The notes under the pieces were generated by a model, which did no database searches, had not been told where the DNA came from, and worked only from the letters and a program-made list of their open reading frames with translations. A stretch of DNA of 13,509 nt from Entophlyctis helioformis (lineage: Eukaryota; Chytridiomycota; Chytridiomycetes; Chytridiales; Chytriomycetaceae), in NCBI GenBank assembly GCA_025526915.1, contig JAHLKH010000415.1, positions 1 to 13,509 of the forward strand, given 5' to 3'. Shown here piece by piece: positions 1-7,064 of this stretch; the stretch's first letter is position 1; each line of letters begins with the position of its first letter. The translations under genes were made by a program, and so were the position numbers.

Positions 1-1
1 G

Positions 2-58
2 AACGAGCTGAGTACCGGCTTGAGGATCGGTATCCACTCGGCCTTTGACAACGGGTGA
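2..58 (+). CDS. Possible 3' end of an upstream gene (partial)
   Basis: The frame beginning at base 2 is open to a TGA at 56-58 and would encode about 18 residues ending in GIHSAFDNG. The frame starting at base 1 is also open, to a nearby TGA at 46-48, so the choice of frame rests only on natural-looking composition. No domain can be recognised from so short a piece. It is followed by about 900 nt that look non-coding, which fits the end of a gene. It could equally be intergenic. Confidence 0.25.
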   Translation, partial: NELSTGLRIGIHSAFDNG

Positions 59-291
59 TCGGACCCTCCTCTCCTGATGAAGTGCGGAAAACACACACTC
101 ATCACATCAACAAGGAAGGCGCCGCGGTCGCTGGGTGCGGCCGTGTTGGTGTCGCTTGGATCTTGTGACAGTCGTGCGCTGCCAAGCACAAGCTTCGACA
201 CCAAGGACCAGCGCACGTCCTTGTGTATGCTGCCGCTGCCATTCTCCACTGCGCACAAAACAACCGCAGGGACCCCCATGTTGTGCGTGCT

Positions 292-294
<3 letters not shown>

Positions 295-330
<36 letters not shown>

Positions 331-355
331 TGTGTGTGTGGTGTGTGTGTGTGTG
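295..355. repeat. TG/GT dinucleotide microsatellite
   Basis: About 60 nt of almost pure GT repeat, interrupted twice by an extra G (near 322 and 340). Alternating purine-pyrimidine tracts of this length can adopt Z-DNA and are usually length-polymorphic. A much shorter GT run recurs near 7256-7269, inside the tyrosinase first intron. Confidence 0.95.
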
Positions 356-456
356 CTGAAGAGGGCAAGGAGCGACAGAGTGTATGTGGATGGTCGAGCA
401 ACCACAGACGGGCCAACCACTCTATTAGATTCATTACTCGCCATCCCACGTCCCGT

Positions 457-544
457 CTGATTGGCCGGCCGTTTGACGCCTCTAAGCCTTCTGATTGGCC
501 GGCCGTTTGACGCCTCAAAGCCTTCTGATTGGCCAGTCGATTGG
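457..544. repeat. 34-nt tandem repeat carrying inverted CCAAT boxes
   Basis: The 12-mer CTGATTGGCCGG starts at 457 and again at 491, and the related CTGATTGGCCAG starts at 525, giving a 34-nt period. The intervening CGTTTGACGCCTC is also repeated. Each copy contains ATTGG (460, 494, 528) and a fourth ATTGG follows at 540. ATTGG is the complement of CCAAT, the core bound by NF-Y/HAP complexes. The same 12-mer occurs in forward CCAAT orientation at 2871-2882, before the phospholipase gene. A regulatory role is inferred. Confidence 0.75.
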
Positions 545-650
545 CACAGCGGACAGCGAGTGCAGCACAGCAGCCCCCGGCAGTGGGTGCTGTGGTACGG
601 GGCGTTCCCCCCATCATCCCACCTCTTCCCTGCCTCCCTACATCCCCTGC

Positions 651-690
651 TTCCTCCTGCTTCCTCCTGCTTCCTCCTGCTTCCTCCTGC
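651..690. repeat. (TTCCTCCTGC)x4 decanucleotide repeat
   Basis: Four perfect consecutive copies of the 10-mer TTCCTCCTGC, with a partial fifth before them (CCCCTGC) and TGCTGCC after. The array is a strand-asymmetric pyrimidine tract in a non-coding stretch. Confidence 0.95.
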
Positions 691-954
691 TGCTGCCTGT
701 GTGTGGGGTGCCGCAGGCAGACCACACGAGCGATCTTTGATCGCGCTGATGCCGACGGCTGGGCTGGCGCAGCCAGTCCAGTGGCTGCCTCGCTGCTCGC
801 CTGTCTCTGTGTGTGTCTGCCTCGCCTGTCTCCATGCCTGTCTGCCCCAATACATGCATCCGCCTGCACTCCCCATTCCGTCGCACTGCCTGCTCATTGC
901 CGCACGTTCGCTGCTGTCCAGGCGACGCCGAGGGGGGGGTAATTTGCCGGCACA

Positions 955-970
955 GCCGGCAATTGCCGGC
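955..970. promoter_or_regulatory. 16-nt perfect palindrome in a promoter
   Basis: GCCGGCAATTGCCGGC is its own reverse complement. A further GCCGGC lies 9 nt before it at 946-951. The cluster sits 6 nt before a TATA-like box and about 70 nt before the likely start codon at 1039. The position and symmetry fit a binding site for a dimeric regulator, but no known factor is assigned. Confidence 0.4.
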
Positions 971-976
971 TGACAC

Positions 977-983
977 TTTATAA
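977..983 (+). promoter_or_regulatory. TATA-like box of the gene at 1039
   Basis: TTTATAA lies 62 nt before ATG 1039, nearly the same spacing as TTAAAAGG before the tyrosinase ATG (66 nt). Transcription would then start around 1010. This would leave the upstream in-frame ATG at 997 outside the mRNA and favour 1039 as the start. Confidence 0.45.
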
Positions 984-1038
984 GACCGATTTGAGAATGA
1001 ACAAAAGTCAATTTCCCACAATTTTCGGCTCTTCAACA

Positions 1039-2785
1039 ATGAGAAATCAAAACGGGGCTGTGCACGAGCAGACCAGCACAGACGCACCAGCACAGATGCA
1101 GCCAGCAACGAGTCGAGCAGGGCCACAAGAGCCAAGCTTAACGGGGAGGCGTCTGGCACATGGCTTGGGCTTCCACTGCGACAACGGTTCATTCGAAAGC
1201 ATGACACTGGAGGACAAGAAGAACCAAATACATTCGCTGCTGCCACTCGTCAAGCTCACAGATGGCCCGCGTAAAGGCGTCATATGCATCCAAGTGTCTC
1301 GCCTCCCCTTGGTTCTGACAAGCTTTGTGCCAAGTCGACTTAAAAACAACGTCCCTGCTTTTGCCATCAAGGCGAAACCTGGTGGCCGTGAAGTATGGGT
1401 GGTGCTTCTCAAAGACATTGACAAGCTTCTCGTCATGCTCTCGCGCCTCGACGATTCCAGCAATCCCGGCATCGTGATGCATGGCATTGCATCCGATCCC
1501 TCGTTCAAGAGCAGTGTCCTCCAACTCCTTGAGCACTATGCAGAGTACCGCGATCATCACAAGGTAAGTCTGATCACCCACAACACACAATAAGCAGTGC
1601 AATCGCTCACTGACTTCTAAACCTCACACGACAGTTTGCCGAGACGAGCGTCTTTGCAGCAGCCAACAACCAGAATCTGGGCATGCTTGCGACACTTGAT
1701 CCAACAGCAGAGCTTGCAGTCCCAGAAGGAGCGACCTTTACGCACCTGTATGGTCGCGTGCTTACGTCCTATCCCATTGAGCAAGTAAGCCTACAAGCAT
1801 GCAGGCGACACACTCTCCTTGACGATCAGCACTAACCATTGCATGCAACACAGCTGTTTAACGCGTGGCGAGACAGTTTACGACGGACTGGAAAGGGCCG
1901 GAATGACAAGTCAGACCTGGAAGAGTTCATGTCAGTCGCACGACAGATGCAACTCATCTTCAAGATCAGGTGGATGGACGTTGAGCAGCGCGGATTCCTT
2001 GTTGAGCCATCCTGCAAAGGCCGGTAGGATATTCTCATAGGATGTGTATCCACTGATCGCACAGCAGACTAACTGCACAAACAGCACATACAAAACCTAC
2101 AACAAATCCAACAACATCTTTGTGTGGGGATCCATCAGCAATCCCGTCTGGAAAGAGTATGCTGTCTACACAAAGGCAGCCAGGACAGAGGTTGACATGT
2201 GTGAGTAGAATTGCTGCAGGCATTCTGTGTGTATCGCCTCGACAGTTCTCAAAGTCAGACCAATCCAAGCGCAATGCCTTACAGCAGCTCGACGATACGC
2301 GGCAGCTCAACGATACGCCGAGTGATCCATCCATGTCCTTGTTGGTGAGCTCGTCTGCCTCTTGTGCGATGGCTGCCAACAGTTGCGACTCTGTTGACAC
2401 TGTGTGCCTTGACAATCTCGATGACGGCAAGGACCTTGCGGACGAGCATGGACAGCCAACCGTTGCTGTAGCTGCCACGCCAACAGCCAGCCGCCAAAGA
2501 GCACCAAGCAAGCGGAAGAGAGCAGCAGCAGCAGATGCCAGTGTGTCTGTGTCGCCTGTGACGTCGCCCGTTCGGACATTGCAGCAGGCAGCCCCAACAG
2601 CACACACAAGTGCGCCGACTGGACGCAGAAGGCCAACAGCTGCAACAGACAGTCGCAGGACAGTCCTTCGTGACACTACCAACACGCAACCAACTGCTGC
2701 CCCTGGGGCAGGCTCAGCAGCCCACAAGCCAGCGTCAAAGCGACCACGACTTGAGAAGGCATCGCCTGCAGGCTGCTCAGAGTGA
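1039..2785 (+). CDS. Unrecognised five-exon gene with NLS-like C-terminus
   Basis: I do not recognise this family. The proposed exons are 1039-1563, 1635-1784, 1854-2023, 2085-2200 and about 2259-2785. The first three junctions preserve frame, with donors GTAAGT, GTAAGC and GTAGGA and branch-like CTGAC or CTAAC sites. The fourth acceptor is uncertain. The N-terminal ~300 residues look globular: a mixed hydrophobic/charged stretch, then an exon with FAETSVFAAANNQNLG, then a basic/aromatic segment with SNNIFVWGSISNPVWKEY. The last exon is Ser/Ala/Thr-rich low complexity with basic clusters PSKRKRAAAA and ASKRPRLEK that resemble nuclear localisation signals, so a nuclear protein is inferred. ATG 1039 (context AACAATGA) is preferred over in-frame ATG 997 because of TATA spacing. 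The stop at 2783 lies only 175 nt before the next start codon. Confidence 0.7.
1564..1634 (+). other. Intron 1 of the gene at 1039 (71 nt)
   Basis: The donor is AAG|GTAAGT and the acceptor is CACACGACAG|TTT, with CTGAC at 1610-1614. The intron is phase 0. Reading through meets an in-frame TAA at 1591-1593, while splicing continues a natural protein (HHK then FAETSV). Confidence 0.85.
1785..1853 (+). other. Intron 2 of the gene at 1039 (69 nt)
   Basis: The donor is CAA|GTAAGC and the acceptor is CAACACAG|CTG, with a textbook branch site CACTAACC around 1830-1836. The intron is phase 0, and exon 2 is exactly 50 codons. Confidence 0.85.
2024..2084 (+). other. Intron 3 of the gene at 1039 (61 nt)
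   Basis: The donor is CCG|GTAGGA and the acceptor is CACAAACAG|CAC, with GACTAACTG around 2068-2076. The intron is phase 2. Splicing removes the TAG at 2025 and rebuilds an Arg codon, giving CKGR followed by TYKTYNNKSNN. Confidence 0.7.
2201..2258 (+). other. Intron 4 of the gene at 1039 (acceptor ambiguous)
   Basis: The donor GTGAGT at 2201 is strong and an in-frame TAG follows at 2204-2206. Three acceptors compete. CTGCAG ends at 2219 and would give a 19-nt intron. GACAG ends at 2245 (45 nt), but that frame stops after about 25 codons. GTCAG ends at 2258 (58 nt). Only the 19-nt and 58-nt choices enter the long open C-terminal frame. I chose 58 nt because the other introns in this gene are about 60-70 nt. 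Confidence 0.45.
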
Positions 2786-2870
2786 CTGGGAATCCGGACA
2801 AGAATATGAAATTGGATTCAAAAAGATTGGAAATTGGATGCCAAATTGAACAAAATTCGAGGCAAACCAG

Positions 2871-2882
2871 CCGGCCAATCAG
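2871..2882 (+). promoter_or_regulatory. CCAAT box upstream of the phospholipase gene
   Basis: CCGGCCAATCAG lies 79 nt before ATG 2961. It is the exact reverse complement of the 12-mer repeated at 457 and 491. CCAATCAG matches the core preferred by NF-Y/HAP complexes. The 175-nt spacer around it (2786-2960) also has three ATTGGA motifs (2811, 2826, 2833) and a TATA-like ATTATAC at 2944-2950. Confidence 0.5.
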
Positions 2883-2960
2883 GTGCCGGCACAGGGTGCT
2901 CTATGGGGAAACACAGAATTGCCAGTCCCTCGTGGGTTCCCGCATTATACACATTCCGCC

Positions 2961-5900
2961 ATGGCCGACAATCCTGCGGCAACACCGCTTGGTCTCGGTC
3001 TCAGCCTGAGCCTGAGTCTGCACGCCGAGAGCGCGGCCGCACATGCGCCTGCCGCCTCCATCCCCAGCTCGGGCTCGTCTGCCGGCACCGCAAGCGCCGG
3101 TCGCGGCGATGCAGTCGGCGGCCCTGCAGCCGCCAGTGGGGTTGGACGTGTGGCGCTCGAGCCGCTCACATCGCCAACGGCATCGCCAACAGCTGCCATG
3201 CCGCCCATGTCGCCAGAGCCCGTTGGAGGTCAGTGCCTTGCACGCATCCAAGTGTAACTGGGAATGGCTTGGAGTGGCTTGGACTGACGCTGCTCATGGC
3301 ATGTTCGCATGCATGCATGCATGGATGCATCCAAGCAGAGGCCAGCCACGTCTGCTTTGTGGTCCACGGCATGGGCGAGCAGTGGGAGGGCTCGGGCCGC
3401 TTCCACGACAACCTCGCGCAGCTGCGCAAGACATGCAAGGAGGTTCTCAGAGAAGAGTTTCCCGACAGCCCGTCGCTGCGTGTCAAGTGGATCGGCATCG
3501 AGTGGCACTCGGTACTGCACAGACTCGAAACGGTCGACGATCGCATGAAGACCATCACGCTGCCGACGTGCTCCATCCTCCGCAACATCAACAACAACAT
3601 CCTTGCCGACGTCCTCTACTACTTCACGTCGTTCCACGGCGAGCAGCTGATCAAGATCGTCGCCCAGGTCTTGAACGAGACCTATGCCGAGTTCATCAAG
3701 GAGCATCCGCAGTTCAACGGCAAGGTGGCCCTGTTTTGCCATTCCCTCGGCGGCATCATTTGCTACGATCTGCTTGCACACCAGCCAGGCACGCCGTGGT
3801 GGCATCAGCAGCAGAAGCTCGCCGAGACGCGCCGCCATGAGCGTCACCGCAGCCGCTCAGCCAGCCCGCGTCCAATTGCTGCAGACTCTGCAGCTGGCCA
3901 GCCAGGCAAAGATCCAAACGACACACACTTTGAGATTGAGTATCCCAAACTCAACTTCAAGCCAGACTTTCAGTTCAACCTCGGATCGCCTCTGCCTGCC
4001 GTGCTGGTCATGCGCGGCCAGTCGTACCAGGGCTACAGGATCCCGAAAACGACCAGGTTTCTTCAACATCTTCCATCTCTATGACCCCCTTGTAAGCGTG
4101 TGGCATGTCGTGACTTGGCGTGACTTGGCGTGACATGGTGTGACGTGCCGCGAGTAGACGTGCCGTGTGACACTGTACTGATCCGCTTGCATTCACAGGC
4201 CTATCGCATCGAGCCATTGATTGACAAGCGATACATTGAGATCTCGCCGGTGCTTCTCCAGCGGCCATCCAGCGGACGCGCGTTCCAGTTCTCGTACTAC
4301 CAAGAGATGATCGCAGCCTATCTGCCCGACCTGTCCGCATACCGGGCCAACGTGCGCGTGCCGAGCATGCCCAATCTGCCCAACCTGTACAGCCTGCCGA
4401 ACCTCTCGAGTTTACCAACGCTCCCCAGTCTGCCCAACATGCCCAACATGCCCAACTACCTTCCAAGCCTGCCAAGCTTCCCAACCATGTCGCTGCCCAA
4501 CATCTATCTGCCCGTCATCCCCAATCTCCCGTCGATTCCGATCCTCAATCGCGCGGAGGGAGTCTCTGCAGAACCAGCTGACGCTGCTCTACGGCTCGGT
4601 GCGCTTCACTGGAGCAGCGAGGAGAACATCGACGTCGAGACTGTGCCTGGAACCAACAAGCGCAAGAGACGGCCCAGTGATGACGGCGACGGTGCTTCAT
4701 TCGACGCCGGCACTGGCGAAAATGGCCATTTCTCGGCAGGCTAGCAACAGTGGCATCAGTATCGGCAGCAGTGGTTATGGCGGGAACGGGGACGCCGACC
4801 AGACTGATGAAGATGTACCGCATCACGCCAGCAAGAAGCGCGAGATTGCACGCGGCGAGGACGGCTCGGCATCGTGGCAAGACGCATCCTCTTCTAGCAT
4901 GCAAGGCGGCGACAGACGGCGCAAAGGTGACGACTCGGATGGGGCCTCTGAGCAGGGACCCACGTGTACGACCCACCAAGATGTCGATACCGAGCGACGC
5001 GAGTCTGCGTTCTTTCGGCTGATTCGCGAGCCCATCTCGCAACTTGGCCGCGTGGCCGGTGCTGCGCTCGCGACGGCTACCTCGCCCATCTTTTCAGACG
5101 ACCGGAATCGCAACCTCCAAGTCCCCCAGCAACCGAGCCCCAATGGACAAAGCGCGCCCTCTTCTCCAACACCGTCTGCGCTGCTGCTGTCGCTCTCAAC
5201 TGCCGTTGAGGATTTTGCGACGCTCATCCGCCGCAACTTTAGCCGGACGCCGCACAGAGCAGATGCTGCCATGGCTGATGTTGGCAGCAATGATGCAGCG
5301 CCTGGAGACGATCGCGGTCAGGACGAAACAAATGCGAGCTCGTCAACCAGCGTGTCTGGCGATGGATTGCATGCAGACGGGACGACTTGTGCCGACATTG
5401 TCCTGGATGCATCTACAGCGCCGATGGCTCGGGCATATGGCGCGGGATTGGGGCGTGGGCTGCCGACAGCAGTCTCACAGATCAAGAGAAGTGGCAGACG
5501 CAGCAGCAGCAGCAGTGGCAACCACAACCGACGGAGATCATCGGCAGCGTCTGCCATACCGGCATCCGATCAGGCAAAGGGATACGCTGCACGCACATCG
5601 GGCATGCCGACATCACACAACGGCAACGGCCGTCTTGATCCGATAGCGACTGTCAAGGATCTCAGCCGCAAGCTGACCGCCGAGCTGGCAGCTTGCTGCC
5701 GAGCGGACGCAAGAGACGATCGCGCTCGAGTCGCTTGCTCGGACCCAGGATGAGGACGAGTTTGACGAGGACGATGGCAGTTGGGATGGCAGCAGCAACG
5801 GCGGCAGTTGCAGTGACGGCGAGAACGAGGCCGACAGAGATGCCGACGCTGGCACGACAAGGTGAAGCGAGCTGGCCAGTGCCGGACAGCACGTGCTGCT

Positions 5901-6308
5901 GGTGCACAAGACAGTTTCTCCGCGCAAGACTCTCTCGGACAGCGACCCTCCGATGGCGATGCAGGTGGCGGCGATGCAGGCGGCGGCGGCGGCGGCGGCA
6001 ATACTCCAGTGATTGCGGCCGATGCGGTAGATGCGGCGGCAGCAGTGCCAGCAGCAGTGCCAGCAGCAGTGCCGCAGCAGTGCCAGCAGCAGTGCCAGCA
6101 ACAGGGGCAAGCAAACGCAAGCATGCCTCTGCCACCGACCGCCTGGACTACTTTTGTGCAGGAGACCATCATCGACAACATGGTGCACCAGTACCTGGTT
6201 GGCATGAAGGCGCACTTTTCGTACTGGGACAACAAGGACATCATGTTCGGCATCTTGCAGCAGCTGCTCGCCGAAGATGGCGGCGCCAGCGTCAATGCCA
6301 ACGAATGA
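2961..6308 (+). CDS. DDHD-domain phospholipase A1-like protein
   Basis: The product resembles intracellular phosphatidic-acid-preferring phospholipase A1 (DDHD1/DDHD2, yeast YOR022C), which hydrolyses acyl chains of membrane phospholipids. The start is ATG 2961 (CGCCATGG). Exons are 2961-3228, 3339-4091 and 4199-6308. An Ala/Ser-rich N-terminus of about 90 residues precedes the lipase core: CFVVHGMGEQ, then FCHSLGGIICYD with nucleophile Ser about residue 225, then NLGSPLPAVLVMRG. The DDHD region follows with FFNIFHLYDP joined across an intron to AYRIEPLIDKRY. It ends with HQYLVGMKAHFSYWDNKD and TGA at 6306. Between these lie a Leu-Pro-Asn repeat and a long Ser-rich acidic insert. The frame must change near 4046-4049 (one extra A in AAAA) and apparently several times between 4550 and 5900, so the sequence as given does not encode one continuous protein. 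Assembly error is my preferred reading. Cys before HS is unusual, since Gly or Ser is typical. Confidence 0.85.
3229..3338 (+). other. Intron 1 of the phospholipase gene (110 nt)
   Basis: The donor is GAG|GTCAGT and the acceptor is CCAAGCAG|AGG, with GGACTGACG around 3281-3289. The intron is phase 1. Splicing rebuilds a Glu codon and joins the low-complexity N-terminus to EASHVCFVVHG. The intron contains a GCATGCATGC run at 3308-3322. Confidence 0.85.
4092..4198 (+). other. Intron 2 of the phospholipase gene (107 nt)
   Basis: The donor is CTT|GTAAGC and the acceptor is ATTCACAG|GCC. The intron is phase 0 and joins LYDPL to AYRIEPL, a highly conserved DDHD-family segment, which fixes both splice sites. 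It contains a degenerate 10-nt tandem repeat. Confidence 0.92.
4111..4150. repeat. Decanucleotide repeat inside an intron
   Basis: TGACTTGGCG occurs twice in perfect tandem, followed by TGACATGGTG and TGACGTGCCG, making four 10-nt units in all. It fills about 40% of the 107-nt intron. Confidence 0.85.
4363..4548 (+). repeat. Leu-Pro-Asn/Ser tripeptide-repeat segment in the phospholipase
   Basis: About 60 residues are dominated by a three-residue period (x-P-N/S or L-P-N/S), for example LPNLYSLPNLSSLP and LPNMPNMPNYLPSLP. The segment lies directly after the AYRIEPLID...YLPDLSAY part of the DDHD region. Met, Leu and Phe alternate in the hydrophobic slot. It looks like a solvent-exposed polyproline-like linker. 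Its role is unknown. Confidence 0.8.
6041..6105. repeat. GCCAGCAGCAGT trinucleotide-rich repeat
   Basis: A 12-nt unit GCCAGCAGCAGT recurs about five times with small losses. In the frame that reaches the 6308 stop it encodes an Ala/Val/Pro stretch passing into Gln/Cys, just before the conserved C-terminal helix. Such arrays are length-variable and frameshift-prone. Confidence 0.8.
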
Positions 6309-6358
6309 ACGATGCTCTGTAACGACGGCCCCTGAAGGTTGGGCTCATGTCCGCTGGG

Positions 6359-6388
6359 GGTTCATGGCCGCTCGTGTGCGGTTGAACC
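6359..6388. other. Hairpin 50 nt after the phospholipase stop
   Basis: GGTTCA pairs with TGAACC, and the inner CCGC pairs with GCGG around a TCGTGT loop. It could be a 3'-UTR structure in the phospholipase mRNA. No function is assigned. Confidence 0.4.
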
Positions 6389-6463
6389 ATTGCGTTGAAC
6401 CCTTGAGGTTGAGCCATTGCCGCTCGCCTTTCAGGAGAGGAGGCCTCATCATCGACCGAGCCG

Positions 6464-6482
6464 ATCTCCGACGGCCGGAGAT
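6464..6482. other. Short perfect inverted repeat
   Basis: ATCTCCG and CGGAGAT are separated by five bases (ACGGC). It may be a small palindromic binding site or a stem-loop. It lies in intergenic DNA. Confidence 0.35.
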
Positions 6483-6634
6483 TAGGTCATCGCATCACTG
6501 CGGTAGCCGGATTGCGTCAAGGTGCCCTGGTAGCAGGGACACAAGGCGGCCCCAGATACCAGCACCGTTGTGGTACCATGCCAGCCAGGACTGCGTTGCT
6601 GGCTGGGTCACAGACACAGACCGTGTGCAGCCTG

Positions 6635-6664
6635 CCATCCATCCATCCATCCATCCATCCATCT
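6635..6664. repeat. CCAT tetranucleotide microsatellite
   Basis: About seven tandem CCAT copies. It is non-coding and probably length-polymorphic. Confidence 0.95.
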
Positions 6665-6998
6665 ATTGGCAGGTGCACACTGCCCTTGGCATGGCCGCCA
6701 ATGACTGTCACATGCCCGTGTCCACATGGGTACATGGATGTGCGTTACACAGGCGCTCGGCTTGTGTAGACAGCAAGCAACGCTATGGCAGGCAACCTGG
6801 ATGTGGCTGCCCGAGGCAGGCGAGCTCGAGGACGGCGATGCTGCCATCCACTCTTGAGCGGCCTGCCCGGCCAAACTTGGCAACGACTCCCCCGCCGTCG
6901 TTTGTCAGCGGGCCAGCATGCCGCAAAGTTGGCGGTGCACCGGCATCGTTCTGGCGTCAACCAAACGGCCGAGACGGAGGCTGCCGTTCAGCCGTTGG

Positions 6999-7006
6999 TT
7001 AAAAGG
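6999..7006 (+). promoter_or_regulatory. TATA-like box of the tyrosinase gene
   Basis: TTAAAAGG lies 66 nt before ATG 7065. This would place the transcription start near 7030 and give a short leader. The spacing mirrors that of the gene at 1039. Confidence 0.45.
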
Positions 7007-7064
7007 AGACCGCGCACCCCCATTTATCGTGCTGCCCATCACCTACAACAATAGACCCAGAACG

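Larger units (their letters stand above)
59..976. other. Intergenic stretch rich in simple repeats
   Basis: No convincing gene is visible here. The open frames on both strands are made of low-complexity text (Val-Cys from the TG array, Ser/Leu/Pro from pyrimidine runs) and overlap one another. The stretch holds, in order, a TG microsatellite, a 34-nt tandem repeat with inverted CCAAT boxes, a 10-nt pyrimidine-rich array, a run of eight G at 932-939 and a GCCGGC-rich palindromic cluster just before the TATA-like box of the next gene. It probably contains the upstream gene's 3' region and the promoter of the gene that starts at 1039. Confidence 0.6.
6309..7064. other. Intergenic region between phospholipase and tyrosinase genes
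   Basis: I find no supported gene. The short open frames on both strands are fragments with no recognisable motif. The stretch contains two perfect or near-perfect hairpins (6359-6388, 6464-6482), a CCAT microsatellite, several TTGAACC/TTGAGCC near-repeats around 6382-6418 and a TATA-like box just before the tyrosinase start. Confidence 0.6.

Noticed and set aside
102..869. 255-residue minus-strand frame over the TG microsatellite
   Set aside because: It consists of His-Thr runs from the dinucleotide repeat and Gln/Glu/Arg from the decanucleotide array. There is no domain, splice or promoter support.
461..973. Plus-strand open frames upstream of the gene at 1039
   Set aside because: They are built from the 34-nt and 10-nt repeats, overlap in three frames and show no conserved-looking text.
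997..999. Upstream in-frame ATG of the first gene
   Set aside because: It is only 20 nt from the start of the TATA-like box, probably before the transcription start. ATG 1039 has a better context and a spacing matching the tyrosinase gene.
2883..2960. N-terminal extension of the phospholipase upstream of ATG 2961
   Set aside because: The open frame there starts at a non-ATG codon beside a CCAAT box and contains no in-frame ATG. ATG 2961 has a CGCCATGG context.
4599..5753. Separate gene of 384 residues
   Set aside because: Its Ser-rich middle part reads naturally, but it begins and ends inside the phospholipase, between conserved DDHD elements. It is better explained as the insert region of that gene after a frame change.
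6359..6388. tRNA-like hairpin with GGTTCA/TGAACC
   Set aside because: The surrounding sequence does not form acceptor, D or anticodon arms. Only one stem-loop is present.
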